This document shows positions 8,218 to 17,183 of a stretch of 64,000 bases of DNA, piece after piece. A program made the position numbers and the translations under genes. The stretch is from Peribacillus sp. Bi96 (lineage in GTDB: Bacteria; Bacillota; Bacilli; Bacillales; DSM-1321). The stretch covers positions 62,001-126,000 of the forward strand of contig NZ_CAKKLV010000013.1 in NCBI RefSeq assembly GCF_918698115.1. Direction: 5' to 3'. The notes beneath the pieces were generated by a model. It had not been told where the DNA came from. It searched no databases and was given only the letters and a program-made list of their open reading frames with translations. Within the stretch, counting starts at the first letter, position 1. Every line of letters starts with the position of its first letter.

Positions 8218-9081
8218 ATGAACCGTAAAACAATGATGCTTATCTTCAGTTTGTTCTTTTTGCTTGCGGCATGCAGCAGTAATGAAAAAAATGATTCAGC
8301 ATCAGAATCAAGTGATGAAAAGGCGAGCAGTAAAATGGACGCTTCCTTTTCTGGAAAAATGGAGCCGGAAAAAGTTGTGGAAGAAGAGAAGATGACGAAT
8401 GAAAGAAAGGTCATCCATCAAGCGCAGCTTGAATTGAAGGTGAAAAGCCTTGAAAAGGCACAAATGAAGATTGAGAACAAGGTGGAGGAATATGGCGGAT
8501 ATGTCGTTGAGTCCAATGTATACAGGGAAGATGAAGAAAAGGTGGAAGGATCGATCACTGTACGGGTTCCTGAAGCCCATTTTCAGGATTTTCTTTCCGA
8601 TAGCGAGGGCCAGGCTTCGAAGGTGGTCGGAAGAAATGTGACAGGCCAGGATGTAACCGAGCAATTTGTGGATTTAAAAGCAAGACTGAAGTCAAAGAGG
8701 GCTGTAGAGGAAAGGTTACTTGCATTCATGCAAGATGCTAAGAAAACGGAAGATTTGCTGAAAATATCATCCGATCTTGCAGCAGTTCAAGAAGAAATAG
8801 AGCAGCTGACTGGACAAATGAAGTATCTTGAAAACCAGACCTCGTATTCAACGGTTACAATTACATTATCTCAGGACCGAATTGTTGTACCAGGTATTGA
8901 GAATAAGGAATTGAATACATGGGAGAGAACGAAGAAACAACTCGCAACGAGTGCGAATCTAATACTTAAAGCGGGTTCAGGAATCATTGTTTTTATAATA
9001 GGAAACTTGCCTATCCTTGTTATTCTAGGCGGGGCGGTTGCGGTGGTCCTTTGGGCCATGAAAAGAAGGGAAAAAAGGTAA
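8218..9081 (+). CDS. DUF4349-family lipoprotein with C-terminal membrane anchor
   Basis: 287 aa from the ATG at 8218 (AAAGGGGG ribosome site 7-8 bases upstream). It begins with a lipoprotein signal ending in the lipobox LLAAC, followed by a low-complexity Ser/Glu/Asp linker. The middle is the DUF4349 pattern: paired beta segments ending GSITVRVPEAHFQDFL, then a coiled-coil stretch (about 155-215, KARLKSKRAVEERLLAFM and AAVQEEIEQLTGQMKYLE), then YSTVTITL. A hydrophobic segment near 250-280 and a basic KRREKR tail close the protein. It is therefore tethered at both ends to the outer face of the membrane. The function of the family is unknown; a role in envelope sensing is inference. Confidence 0.85.
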   Translation: MNRKTMMLIFSLFFLLAACSSNEKNDSASESSDEKASSKMDASFSGKMEPEKVVEEEKMTNERKVIHQAQLELKVKSLEKAQMKIENKVEEYGGYVVESNVYREDEEKVEGSITVRVPEAHFQDFLSDSEGQASKVVGRNVTGQDVTEQFVDLKARLKSKRAVEERLLAFMQDAKKTEDLLKISSDLAAVQEEIEQLTGQMKYLENQTSYSTVTITLSQDRIVVPGIENKELNTWERTKKQLATSANLILKAGSGIIVFIIGNLPILVILGGAVAVVLWAMKRREKR

Positions 9082-9090
9082 AGGCTAAAA

Positions 9091-9121
9091 AAAGAGAGTG
9101 CCCAATATCGCTTGGGCACTC
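9091..9121 (-). terminator. Rho-independent terminator of the permease gene
   Basis: GAGTGCCCAA (9096-9105) pairs with TTGGGCACTC (9112-9121). On the minus strand it is followed by a TCTTTTTTT run, so it serves the permease gene; on the plus strand it may also stop the lipoprotein transcript. Confidence 0.85.
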
Positions 9122-9127
9122 GGTCAT

Positions 9128-10495
9128 TTATCTATTTCGTTTATGCAAACCGGTCACATAATACAGGACTACCAACAGGATGATCCAAATCGGACCAACG
9201 ATTAGAGCGATTCTTGTATCTGCTGAAAAGCCGAGTACAACCATAACGAACACTAAAAAGGCGAGCGTGAAATAAGAAGTGAATGGGAAAAGCGGCATCT
9301 TGTAAGCTAAGCCTTGTTTTTCTCCCGGACTCATTTTTCGCCTAGAGATAATCTGTGTAACAAGTATGGTTCCCCATGTCCAGAGTGCACCGAATGTTGC
9401 GACACTTGTAACGTAACTGAAAACTTTATCTGCTTCCATATAGTTAAGGTAAACACCGAAAAGTAGCACGACTGCCGAAACGATAATAGCAACGCCAGGT
9501 ACGCCTGACTTTGTTGTACGTTCGAAACTTTTTGGTGATTCACCTTGCTGCGCTAGGTTGAATAACATTCTCCCTGTACTGAAGATCCCGCTGTTACAAG
9601 ATGAAAGGGCTGCTGTCAGTACGACAAACTGAATGATTCCTGCTGCGCCTGGTATACCGATTTTATCAAACATCATAACGAATGGGCTGTTTTCACCATT
9701 CATTTGATCCCATGGAGTGATCGATAAAATGACTGTCAGAGCTAAAACGTAAAAAAGTAAAATCCGATAAAAAACGGTATCGATTGCTCTTTTTAAAGAT
9801 TTTTCAGGATTTTTGACTTCACCTGCGGTTACTCCGAGCATTTCAATACCCAAATAGGCGAACATGACCATTTGGAAAGAAAGGATGACACCGGAAATCC
9901 CATTAGGGAAAAATCCGCCATGTTCAACAAGGTTACCGAATCCGACCGCGATTCCGCCATTCCCCAGTCCAAAAATAATCATTCCGAAGCCAAGGACAAT
10001 CATAAGGATGATCGTAACGATTTTAACTAGGGCAAACCAAAACTCCAATTCACCGTATGCTTTTACAGCAAGAAAGTTAATCGTTGTCATGATGGCAAGT
10101 GCGGCTAACGCCCAAGCCCATTGCGGAGTATCAGGGAACCAAAATTGCATATAGATTCCGACTGCCGTAATTTCAGCCATACAGGTGGCAATCCAAACGA
10201 ACCAGTAATTCCATCCGGTTATATATCCGGCAAGAGGACCGACAAATTCGCTTGCATAGCGACTGAAAGAGCCTGCGACTGGATTTTTTATCGCCATTTC
10301 CCCTAGTGCACGCATGATTAGATAGATCATAAGCCCGCCAATGGCGTAGGAAATAATGATGGCTGGGCCGGCTAATTTAATCGCAGATGCCGAGCCGAGA
10401 AATAAACCGACTCCAATGGCTGCGCCAAGAGACATTAATGCGATGTGTCTTTCTTCCAAACCTCTATGTAGTTGAGATTCTTTGGAGTTTTGCAT
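9128..10495 (-). CDS. Amino-acid permease, APC superfamily (AAT family)
   Basis: 455 aa with about 12 membrane helices. The N-terminal GLEERHIALMSLGAAIGVGL is the amino-acid-binding TM1 signature of AAT-family proton symporters (B. subtilis AapA/YtnA and ProY relatives), and GVTAGEVKNPEKSLKRAI is the conserved cytoplasmic loop after TM6. The specificity cannot be read from sequence; neutral amino acids or proline are candidates. A CRE-like site lies about 150 bp upstream of the start, suggesting carbon-catabolite control. It is a single gene with its own terminator. Confidence 0.9.
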   Translation of the reverse strand: MQNSKESQLHRGLEERHIALMSLGAAIGVGLFLGSASAIKLAGPAIIISYAIGGLMIYLIMRALGEMAIKNPVAGSFSRYASEFVGPLAGYITGWNYWFVWIATCMAEITAVGIYMQFWFPDTPQWAWALAALAIMTTINFLAVKAYGELEFWFALVKIVTIILMIVLGFGMIIFGLGNGGIAVGFGNLVEHGGFFPNGISGVILSFQMVMFAYLGIEMLGVTAGEVKNPEKSLKRAIDTVFYRILLFYVLALTVILSITPWDQMNGENSPFVMMFDKIGIPGAAGIIQFVVLTAALSSCNSGIFSTGRMLFNLAQQGESPKSFERTTKSGVPGVAIIVSAVVLLFGVYLNYMEADKVFSYVTSVATFGALWTWGTILVTQIISRRKMSPGEKQGLAYKMPLFPFTSYFTLAFLVFVMVVLGFSADTRIALIVGPIWIILLVVLYYVTGLHKRNR

Positions 10496-10641
10496 AATTT
10501 TCCCCTTTTCTATGTTGGAGTTTGATTTTCTCTATCTAGCATTTTATCACTAGTAGAGGAGAATACATATTATTTATTGATTTTTCACATAATATTACAA
10601 CTAAATAATATATTTTAATAGGAAGAATGTAAAGCAAAAAA

Positions 10642-10655
10642 TGAAAACGCTTACC
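10642..10655. promoter_or_regulatory. Putative CcpA site (CRE)
   Basis: TGAAAACGCTTACC matches the CRE consensus TGWNANCGNTNWCA at all defined positions except the last base. It lies about 150 bp upstream of the amino-acid permease start. Confidence 0.55.
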
Positions 10656-10763
10656 ACGCAAGGGATACTCTTCGTTATTAGCGTATAACATCTTATAATT
10701 ACGAAACAGAATGGTATTTAAATAAAATTAAATTATGTGATTTTTCCGAAAATTTAGACTTTA

Positions 10764-10810
10764 TAAGAGGAAAGAGCTGCCCTGAAAAACAGGACAGCTC
10801 TTTCCTCTTA
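10764..10810 (-). terminator. Long hairpin after the endonuclease I fragment
   Basis: A perfect 16-bp stem (10764-10779 with 10795-10810) with an inner CCCTG/CAGG extension lies directly after the stop codon of the endonuclease I remnant. The T-run is weak, so termination efficiency is uncertain. It was probably the terminator of the intact gene. Confidence 0.7.
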
Positions 10811-10811
10811 C

Positions 10812-11072
10812 TTACAGATGGCTGAGGGCCCATTCCAGATGATCAATGAAAGGGTTGCGATTATGCTTATATTTATTATAAATGATTTCATTTCGAGTAC
10901 GTTCAAAAGTATCTACTGGGTCCTGTTCGTTCCATACCAGCAGGCCCGCCAACTTTCCATGATAAGGATTGGTGCAGCTGTTCACTTGATTATTTAGTTC
11001 TAAATCAATTTCACCACTTTCACCGTAACGAACGGCCATATAAAACAGCATTCGGATAATTTCACTGTTCAT
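10812..11072 (-). pseudogene. Endonuclease I family protein, 3' fragment
   Basis: 86 codons corresponding to the last part of secreted endonuclease I / extracellular RNase (B. subtilis YurI/BsnI family, PF04231). The start falls inside the conserved helix RMLFYMAVRY; the remainder, with NPYHGK, WNEQDPVD, RTRNEIIY and HNRNPFIDHLEWA, is the normal family C-terminus. The signal peptide and the catalytic region of the family (around the NREHVW and HHLRP motifs) are missing. The N-terminal piece of the same gene lies on the same strand at 12801-13062, beyond the ArsR-MFS genes, so this gene was split by an insertion. No ribosome site precedes the fragment. Confidence 0.85.
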
Positions 11073-11077
11073 TCAAT

Positions 11078-12256
11078 TCAAGAACCTACGCTAACTCCCT
11101 CTACGTTCGAACTGAAAATTTTCATTTTTATCATGATCAAAATGAAAGCTAGCAATGCAAACACAATTCCGCTCCAGATGAGTTGATGTATTCCCAAGTG
11201 AGAAATAAACCAACCACCAATAGACGCCCCTAAAGTAATTCCAAGATTTGAAAATGAGACAAACAAGCTGTTGCCGAATTCAGGTGCTTCGTTCGCTTCA
11301 GTTGTCAACCATGTTTGACTGACAATTAGACCACCAGAATGCACTATTCCCCAAATGAAAACCATTAGAATCATCGGAATTAAATAGGAGCCCAAATAAT
11401 AAGCGAATAAATAAATTACTATATATAGAAGGGGGAACATTATAACGGTCTTAGTTATGCTTTTTTGCAAAAATCCACCAAACAAAAAATTCCCAAAAAT
11501 CATGATTAGACCAAACGCCATCAACATTACACTAATCAAAGACCCATTCATATGTGTTAATTGTCCAAGATATTCGGCAAAGTAGCTGTATACAGAGAAC
11601 ATTGCTGCAAAGATAAACATAACGGCTGCGATGTTTAACCATAATCCCGGTTTACGTAATATACCAAGCTGCTTTCCATAAGACATTTTTTCCTTATTAG
11701 GCATGGAAGGAAGCCACAATAATATTCCTACAAAAGCAATCGCATTTACAACAGCTCCAAATAGGAAAGCAGTTTCTAACGAAAACTTTTCCGCGAAATA
11801 AGAAGTTAAAGGTACACCAAATGCAAATCCGAAAGTAATTCCGGCAAAAACCTTTGTAACTGCTTGCTTACTTTTTTCCGGAGGAACAAGTTTGGCTGCA
11901 GTCACAAGGGCTATCGAAAAAAAGACAGGATGAAAAATAGCGGGTAGTATACGGAAAGCTAGCATGATATCAAATTTCGTTGTATATGCATAAATAATAT
12001 TTGAAATCGTGAACATAAATACTGAGGTTAGTAGAATTACTTTACGATTAATTCCAGAAGCGAGTAAGGTCAAGAATGGACCTGAAATGGCAACAATTAA
12101 AGCAAATATACTTACAAGTAATCCTGCTTGTGAAGTTGTTATATTAAATTTTTGAGTTATTTGGGGTAGGACTCCCACAATACCCATTTCAGTTGTAATA
12201 ATGCCGAATACGCCTAAAGCCAACATAATAATAAGCAAAGGGTTAACTTTTTTCAT
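11078..12256 (-). CDS. MFS transporter, DHA1 drug/metabolite efflux type
   Basis: 392 aa, 12 predicted membrane helices, close to the normal length of YdhP/AraJ/NepI-type major facilitator efflux proteins. The N-terminal half begins GVFGIITTEMGIVGVLPQI, a DHA1-family TM1 signature. It exports small molecules by proton antiport; the substrate is not predictable. An ArsR-type regulator lies 127 bp upstream on the same strand and the pair forms a self-contained cassette. Its position between two halves of an endonuclease I gene indicates acquisition by insertion. Local base composition is more AT-rich than the permease gene nearby. Confidence 0.88.
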   Translation of the reverse strand: MKKVNPLLIIMLALGVFGIITTEMGIVGVLPQITQKFNITTSQAGLLVSIFALIVAISGPFLTLLASGINRKVILLTSVFMFTISNIIYAYTTKFDIMLAFRILPAIFHPVFFSIALVTAAKLVPPEKSKQAVTKVFAGITFGFAFGVPLTSYFAEKFSLETAFLFGAVVNAIAFVGILLWLPSMPNKEKMSYGKQLGILRKPGLWLNIAAVMFIFAAMFSVYSYFAEYLGQLTHMNGSLISVMLMAFGLIMIFGNFLFGGFLQKSITKTVIMFPLLYIVIYLFAYYLGSYLIPMILMVFIWGIVHSGGLIVSQTWLTTEANEAPEFGNSLFVSFSNLGITLGASIGGWFISHLGIHQLIWSGIVFALLAFILIMIKMKIFSSNVEGVSVGS

Positions 12257-12334
12257 TAATATAAATCTCCATTCCTATTGTTTATTTCTTAATTTATATA
12301 CAGATTAAAATCATTTATAAAATTAAATATCTGT

Positions 12335-12346
12335 ATATCTAGATAT
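12335..12346. promoter_or_regulatory. Palindrome upstream of the MFS gene
   Basis: ATATCTAGATAT is a perfect 12-bp palindrome between arsR and the MFS gene. It shares the ATCTA/TAGAT arms with the inverted repeat in front of arsR, so both may bind the ArsR-type protein. Confidence 0.4.
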
Positions 12347-12383
12347 GTAAAAACAAAAAAAGAATGACCTCCTTACGTTTATT

Positions 12384-12695
12384 TTATAGTTCTTTTTGAA
12401 TGTACTCGGAAAATTCATGTATTGTTTTTTCATTCCGACGATAATAAGTCCACTTTCCGATTCGCTCAGATTCCAATAGACCAGCTTTTTGCATGGTTAA
12501 CAAATAACTAGAGATGACAGATTGTGCAAGCCCCGATTTAACCTGAATATCTCCCACACATACACCAACTTGAATATTTAGACCTTGTTGAAAATAAGGC
12601 TTTTCATTAAAGAACTTCTCTGGATTTTTTAGCCATAGCAAAATTTGACGACGTGTATCGTTTGACAAAGCTTTATAGATTAATGTAGGTTCCAT
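12384..12695 (-). CDS. ArsR-family winged-helix regulator
   Basis: 103 aa. The N-terminus YKALSNDTRRQILLWLKNPE is the typical ArsR/SmtB opening; the recognition helix lies in VKSGLAQSVISSYLLTMQKA, followed by the wing GKWTYYRR. The single CV pair before the helix-turn-helix does not make a metal site of the ELCVC type, so the inducer may be organic. It sits upstream of the MFS gene on the same strand, with inverted repeats before both genes, so it probably represses itself and the exporter. It belongs to the cassette that interrupts endonuclease I. Confidence 0.85.
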   Translation of the reverse strand: MEPTLIYKALSNDTRRQILLWLKNPEKFFNEKPYFQQGLNIQVGVCVGDIQVKSGLAQSVISSYLLTMQKAGLLESERIGKWTYYRRNEKTIHEFSEYIQKEL

Positions 12696-12707
12696 ATAAA
12701 TTATTAT

Positions 12708-12723
12708 ATCTATTTTTATAGAT
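12708..12723. promoter_or_regulatory. Inverted repeat in front of arsR
   Basis: ATCTAT-TTTT-ATAGAT, a perfect 6+6 bp inverted repeat 12 bp upstream of the start codon of the ArsR-type gene; a good candidate for an autoregulatory operator. Confidence 0.5.
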
Positions 12724-12800
12724 TTGTAAATGTAAAATTTACCGTTTTCACTAATACGTAATTTGAAGATGCGGAAAAAGTAATACGAAAAGAAGTGAAT

Positions 12801-13062
12801 CTATGTAGTGAATAAGCTTTTATCGAGGGTCGACTTTAGTAGTCCTTTCGATATTCCTGTATGGTCATCGATGATTTCGTGCAGGGTGTTCTTTAGCGAA
12901 GACCCTGATTTTCCGCTGGCAGAGTCATAGTAGGAGCCAACCATCGGTTCTGGAGAATCACCCACTGAATCCATGACTGATGCATCTTTTAAGCCGGAAT
13001 GGGAGAAGTATGCGGACGGTGTTCCAGTTATGGTGACTTTTTTTTCTTTTAGTGAAGGATTA
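12801..13062 (-). pseudogene. Endonuclease I family protein, 5' fragment
   Basis: On the minus strand this reads GTPSAYFSHSGLKDASV, then PMVGSYYDSASGKSGSSLK and NTLHEIIDDHTGIS, ending at a TAG (12801-12803). YYDSASGKSG with LK-TLH-II--HT is the signature of the N-terminal part of mature endonuclease I (family PF04231). After HTGIS the similarity ends abruptly and an unrelated short tail follows, placing the breakpoint near 12845. The upstream frame hits a stop at about 13063 and no signal peptide is visible, so the 5' end has decayed as well. Together with 10812-11072 it represents one gene split by the ArsR-MFS cassette; about 110 central residues are missing. Confidence 0.75.
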
Positions 13063-13337
13063 GAATTTTAACCAGAAATTCAGAGCGAAGGGAGGGGGGA
13101 ATCTGAGCATAAAGGACAGCATAAATCTTGGTTTATGTTTTGGAACATGTCATTCCTCCATAAATCGATTCATTCCATTTCCATAGAAATCGGTATGTAC
13201 GGTTATACTTATGGATAAAAGGCCCTTTTTCCTTGTTAATTGTCAAAAATGAGCGAATACAGCTATTACATAATAGGGGAATTTAGGGGAATAGCCCGGG
13301 AAATATCGAAAGGTGGTATGGAAAATGAGGGTGGATA

Positions 13338-13373
13338 AAAAAAACCGCCAGCATCCTACTGACGGTTTTTTTT
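13338..13373 (-). terminator. Rho-independent terminator of the YvlD-like gene
   Basis: AAAACCGCCAG pairs with CTGACGGTTTT with one mismatch, and T-runs lie on both sides. It overlaps the end of the YvlD-like gene. Confidence 0.7.
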
Positions 13374-13703
13374 ACTCTTTTTTATTAGTAGACTTTGAAT
13401 GAAACTCAATAACAGTGATCCGATTAGGGCTCCCCAAAAAGAATGTATGACAAACCCGCTGACTACATAAGAAGTGATTTGGAACGTGAAGGCATTGATA
13501 ATGAACGAAAACAATCCGAACGTCAAGATAGTTATCGGCAATGTAATTAGTTGCAGAATGGGTCTAACTAACAAGTTCATGATTGATAATATAAAAATCG
13601 CCAGCAGGGCTGTACCGTAAGATTGAATCGTGATGGAGTCGAGAAGCCAGTCAATGACGAGTAATACCAACCCGTTGATAAGAAAACGCAATATAATATT
13701 CAT
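13356..13703 (-). CDS. YvlD-like phage-holin-family-IV membrane protein
   Basis: 115 aa with four hydrophobic helices and a basic KKSKKNRQ tail. FILSIMNLLVRPILQLITLP followed by FGLFSFIINAFTFQ is the signature of the YvlD/PF04020 family, annotated as phage holin family superfamily IV but common in Bacillus chromosomes. In B. subtilis the yvlABCD operon belongs to cell-envelope stress regulons. Here the gene stands alone and no phage genes surround it, so a lytic role is unlikely. The start is supported by an AGGAGG-type site. Confidence 0.85.
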   Translation of the reverse strand: MNIILRFLINGLVLLVIDWLLDSITIQSYGTALLAIFILSIMNLLVRPILQLITLPITILTFGLFSFIINAFTFQITSYVVSGFVIHSFWGALIGSLLLSFIQSLLIKKSKKNRQ

Positions 13704-13829
13704 GAAAAACTCCTCCTGAAGTCACTTATACTACAAGTCATTATACTAAAATTTCATGAATTCCAGTTGTATGTTTGCAGAATTGTCACAAAAAAGGAAA
13801 GGACCCCCTTTTAGGAGGCCATTTTCAAT

Positions 13830-14717
13830 TTAGTTATTGGCAATGATCTTTTCGAATTCACTTAATTCCAATGTGTTTTTTAGCTTTGGATTGCTGTTTA
13901 AGGAAAGCAGTGCACTTTCGATGAGAAAGATTCGTGTATCACTGTTTTGTAAAAATTCTTCTTGGATAAAGTGAATTAACTTTAAGTTTTTTACACGTTC
14001 TCTTTCATCATCCTGACAAAGCTTCAAGATCATCTTTTTTAGGTCGTTTGCAGAGTGGAGGAGTGCAGTATTAAAATCCTGCTGTGTATAGCACTCCGGC
14101 AGCCATTGCTTGATAAGATCTGGTTCCAAAAGCTGTACATTTGATTGGCTTACATCTTCGAAAATGGTTTTAATCCTATCAACACAATAACGGATAATTT
14201 CAGTTGGGTTGAAATCAGGCTCTTTAGCCAAGGCATTAAAATGAATCGTTTGATGCATCATGCCGGAATAAAGAATGGCACAGTCCAAAATATAGGGTTT
14301 TTTCTCTTCACCGAATATATCGAGAAACCGTTTTGAAAGCCAATGTATATGCTGGAATTTTGCATGTGTAATGAAATTTTTAAGTTCGGTATCATTAGAA
14401 ATCATGACTTCTTCATATAAGGAAAAGAGTTTATTGCTTTTGTTGGAGTGCATTTGTAATTCGGATTGTTTGATGAATATTTCAATATCTGCCAGGTTTT
14501 GCCCAATTAGCAGTTCATTCCGTTCCTTTTCGAATTTTACTTGCGTAGAAAGGAATACTGCCTTAAGCAATTCGCTTTTAGAAGAAAAATAGTTATAAAA
14601 TGTTCCTTTTGAAATGCCGCTATAATCTAAAATATCTTGAATGGATGTTGCTTGATAACCCTTTTCAATAAATAATTGGTGTGCATATTTAACTACCAGT
14701 TGTTTCCGCTCATTCAT
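13830..14717 (-). CDS. TetR-family regulator (long, 295 aa)
   Basis: Start set at the ATG at 14717 because AAGGGTG lies 6 bases upstream; an earlier GTG falls within that ribosome site. The first 60 residues are a TetR DNA-binding domain: QLFIEKGYQATSIQDILDYS then GISKGTFYNYFSSKSELLKA. The remaining 230 residues are a long helical ligand domain, longer than the 180-210 aa norm, as in B. subtilis YerO, the repressor of the SwrC efflux pump. No efflux gene is adjacent. A near-palindromic TGGCCGGTCA lies 22 bp upstream of the start and could be its own operator. Confidence 0.87.
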   Translation of the reverse strand: MNERKQLVVKYAHQLFIEKGYQATSIQDILDYSGISKGTFYNYFSSKSELLKAVFLSTQVKFEKERNELLIGQNLADIEIFIKQSELQMHSNKSNKLFSLYEEVMISNDTELKNFITHAKFQHIHWLSKRFLDIFGEEKKPYILDCAILYSGMMHQTIHFNALAKEPDFNPTEIIRYCVDRIKTIFEDVSQSNVQLLEPDLIKQWLPECYTQQDFNTALLHSANDLKKMILKLCQDDERERVKNLKLIHFIQEEFLQNSDTRIFLIESALLSLNSNPKLKNTLELSEFEKIIANN

Positions 14718-14738
14718 ATATATCACCCTTACTCTTAT

Positions 14739-14748
14739 TGGCCGGTCA
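14739..14748. promoter_or_regulatory. Possible TetR operator
   Basis: TGGCCGGTCA differs by one base from the palindrome TGACCGGTCA, a form common in front of TetR-family genes. It lies in the promoter region of the TetR gene. Tentative. Confidence 0.3.
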
Positions 14749-15238
14749 TTTTAACGTAATAGTATCTTATTTTCTATACGAACACAAACCAGTAAGTTCA
14801 CAATTTCTCTAGCAAAATAGGGGTGATGGCATCTAAGTTACTCTTTGTTTTGGTCAATTTTTCAGGATGTCATGAAATACCCAAATGAACCGGAATGGAT
14901 CAATGATTCATAAACTGGGTTTTTATTCATTATGAAAATAAAGTCTAATGAGTGAACAACGTCACAGGCGAACGATACAGATTGTTATAAAATTAATAGG
15001 AGGAAGGAAGCATTCATGGGTATACTTCCTCATTCTCGATTACTATCCCGTTAGTTGAAGAACTGATAAAATCATTTCCCATGAAGGAGTAAGCGGTATA
15101 TGTGTCGTATACCATAATTAGGAACTTGAATATTAAAATAAGCTGTGTCATAAGGGGTTATGTTATTAAGCATTACCATATACTAGCTATTGTTGAGTGA
15201 CACTATATGTATGTGAAAATAATGAACTCATTATTATA
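14749..15238. other. Intergenic region between the TetR gene and katA
   Basis: About 500 bp without a supported gene. It holds a GAGGAAG...CTTCCTC inverted repeat (about 15000-15030) with an AGGAGGAAGG sequence before a 12-codon ORF, which is too short to call. The katA promoter region follows. Confidence 0.4.
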
Positions 15239-15253
15239 TTAAAATTATTATAA
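15239..15253. promoter_or_regulatory. PerR box of katA
   Basis: TTAAAATTATTATAA matches the PerR consensus TTATAATNATTATAA with one mismatch. It lies 72 bp upstream of the katA start, just ahead of a promoter TTGATT-N16-TATCAT (15261-15288). It predicts peroxide-inducible, manganese-repressible expression. Confidence 0.8.
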
Positions 15254-15324
15254 ATAAGTATTGATTTTTTTCTGATAAGCTTTATCATTGTATACATAAA
15301 TAATAATGAAAAGGTGGTTCAATA

Positions 15325-16779
15325 ATGACAAATAAGAAAAACCTTACAACAAGCTGGGGTGCTCCAGTTGGAGATAATCAAAACTCAATCACTGCCGGCC
15401 AACGCGGTCCCGTCCTCATTCAAGATGTACACTTATTGGAAAAACTGGCCCACTTCAACCGTGAACGTGTGCCTGAACGTGTAGTTCATGCGAAAGGCGC
15501 CGGTGCATTCGGTACTTTCGAAGTAACGAACGACCTTTCTAAGTATACGAAGGCTAAACTTTTCAATGGTGTTGGCAAGAAAACAGATCTTTTTATCCGT
15601 TTTTCTACAGTAGCGGGTGAATTGGGTTCTGCTGACACAGTACGTGATCCACGTGGATTTGCCGTTAAGTTCTACACGGAAGAAGGAAACTACGATATCG
15701 TCGGTAATAATACGCCTGTATTCTTTATTCGTGATGCAATAAAATTCCCCGACTTCATTCATACACAAAAGAGAGATCCGCGAACACATTTGAAAAACCC
15801 GACAGCAGTTTGGGATTTCTGGTCACATTCACCAGAATCTTTGCACCAAGTAACAATTTTGATGTCTGACCGGGGTATTCCGGCTACACTTCGTCATACA
15901 CATGGCTTCGGAAGCCACACATTTAAATGGGTAAATGATGAAGGGAAGGGCGTATGGGTGAAATACCACTTCAAAACTGAACAAGGCATCAAAAACCTTG
16001 ATGTGAATCTAGCAGCAAAACTAGCAGGTGAAAACCCTGATTACCATACGGAAGATCTATTCAATGCCATAGAAAAAGGGGACTTCCCTGCATGGAAATT
16101 ATTTGTTCAGATCATGCCTTTGGAGGATGCGGATACGTACCGTTTTGATCCATTTGATGTAACGAAAGTATGGTCTCAAAAAGACTATCCGCTAATCGAA
16201 CTTGGCCGCATGGAATTGAACAGGAATCCTGAAAACTATTTTGCTGAAGTAGAGCAAGCGACATTCTCACCGGGAACATTCGTACCAGGAATTGAAGCTT
16301 CTCCAGACAAGATGCTTCAAGGTCGTCTATTTGCATACGGTGATGCACACCGTTACCGTGTTGGTTCGAATCACAACCAGCTTCCGGTTAACCGTCCGAA
16401 AGTGGAAGCGAATAATTACCAGCGTGATGGCTTCATGCGTGCAGATGACAATGGCAAGGGTTCTGTTTATTATGAGCCGAATAGTTTTGGCGGTCCTGCA
16501 GAATCTGCGGAAAATAAAGTCACTCCTTTCGAGCTCACTGGGCAAGTGGCACAGGTTGGCCATAATAGTGATGATCACTACACGCAAGCAGGTGATTTAT
16601 ACCGTCTATTGAGTGCAGAAGAGAAAACTCGCCTTGTGGATACGATTGTGGGCGCAATGAAACCTGTGGAATTAGAAGAAATCAAGCTTCGTCAAATCGG
16701 TCATTTTTACAAAGCCGATCCAGAATACGGAACACGCATTGCTGAAGGTTTGGGCTTGGCTGTACCGCAAGAAGCGTAA
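15325..16779 (+). CDS. katA: Vegetative catalase KatA
   Basis: 484 aa haem catalase of the small-subunit clade, nearly colinear with B. subtilis KatA (483 aa). It decomposes H2O2 in the cytoplasm. The catalytic histidine lies in [12 protein letters not shown], the distal asparagine region in [18 protein letters not shown], and the proximal haem tyrosine in [22 protein letters not shown] precedes the ATG. A PerR box and promoter lie upstream and a strong terminator follows, so it is a single-gene peroxide-stress unit. Confidence 0.97.
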   Translation: MTNKKNLTTSWGAPVGDNQNSITAGQRGPVLIQDVHLLEKLAHFNRERVPERVVHAKGAGAFGTFEVTNDLSKYTKAKLFNGVGKKTDLFIRFSTVAGELGSADTVRDPRGFAVKFYTEEGNYDIVGNNTPVFFIRDAIKFPDFIHTQKRDPRTHLKNPTAVWDFWSHSPESLHQVTILMSDRGIPATLRHTHGFGSHTFKWVNDEGKGVWVKYHFKTEQGIKNLDVNLAAKLAGENPDYHTEDLFNAIEKGDFPAWKLFVQIMPLEDADTYRFDPFDVTKVWSQKDYPLIELGRMELNRNPENYFAEVEQATFSPGTFVPGIEASPDKMLQGRLFAYGDAHRYRVGSNHNQLPVNRPKVEANNYQRDGFMRADDNGKGSVYYEPNSFGGPAESAENKVTPFELTGQVAQVGHNSDDHYTQAGDLYRLLSAEEKTRLVDTIVGAMKPVELEEIKLRQIGHFYKADPEYGTRIAEGLGLAVPQEA

Positions 16780-16806
16780 AATATCGAACTATCAATCTAT
16801 TAATAA

Positions 16807-16850
16807 GCAAACAGGCATCCATTCATGAATGGATGCCTGTTTTGTTTTAT
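16807..16850 (+). terminator. katA terminator
   Basis: AACAGGCATCCATTC pairs with GAATGGATGCCTGTT with almost no loop, followed by TTTGTTTT. Confidence 0.9.
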
Positions 16851-16875
16851 GCCGTGATGTTCTGTCCATTCAGAC

Positions 16876-16919
16876 CAATCGGTGTTTAAAGTATAGGTCA
16901 TCTTTTTAAACACCGATTG
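16876..16919. repeat. Perfect 15-bp inverted repeat downstream of katA
   Basis: CAATCGGTGTTTAAA (16876-16890) is exactly repeated in inverse at 16905-16919 with a 14-base loop. No T-run follows on either strand, so it is not an ordinary terminator. The 16920-17183 interval holds no supported gene; a 61-codon minus-strand ORF there lacks a ribosome site. Confidence 0.75.
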
Positions 16920-17183
16920 TGGAAGATATTTTGAAATTGTCTTTGAACTGCGTTAAAAGTTATCTGACATATGCTTGAAGAATCTGCGTTGGCTGAAAGA
17001 AGGGGATGGATAGGAAATTTTAAAGATATCAGGAATGATACATTCTGGATGGTGATCCCAATTTGGTTCGGCTTGAGGAGTGAGCAACATTAATCGTGAA
17101 GTCCCTTCCAATGAAGAAAGGTCTTTGTGCTTTAGCAATAATTAAATAGTATCAGCATACATTTTATTAAGAGGAGGTGCAGT

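Noticed and set aside
13356-13703. Prophage signal from the holin-family annotation
   Set aside because: YvlD-like proteins are ordinary chromosomal membrane proteins and no other phage genes are near.
15016-15054. 12-codon ORF behind AGGAGGAAGG upstream of katA
   Set aside because: Too short to support; the purine-rich run is part of an inverted repeat.
16953-17138. 61-codon minus-strand ORF after katA
   Set aside because: Starts with TTG without a ribosome site, no recognisable family, lies in AT-rich intergenic DNA.
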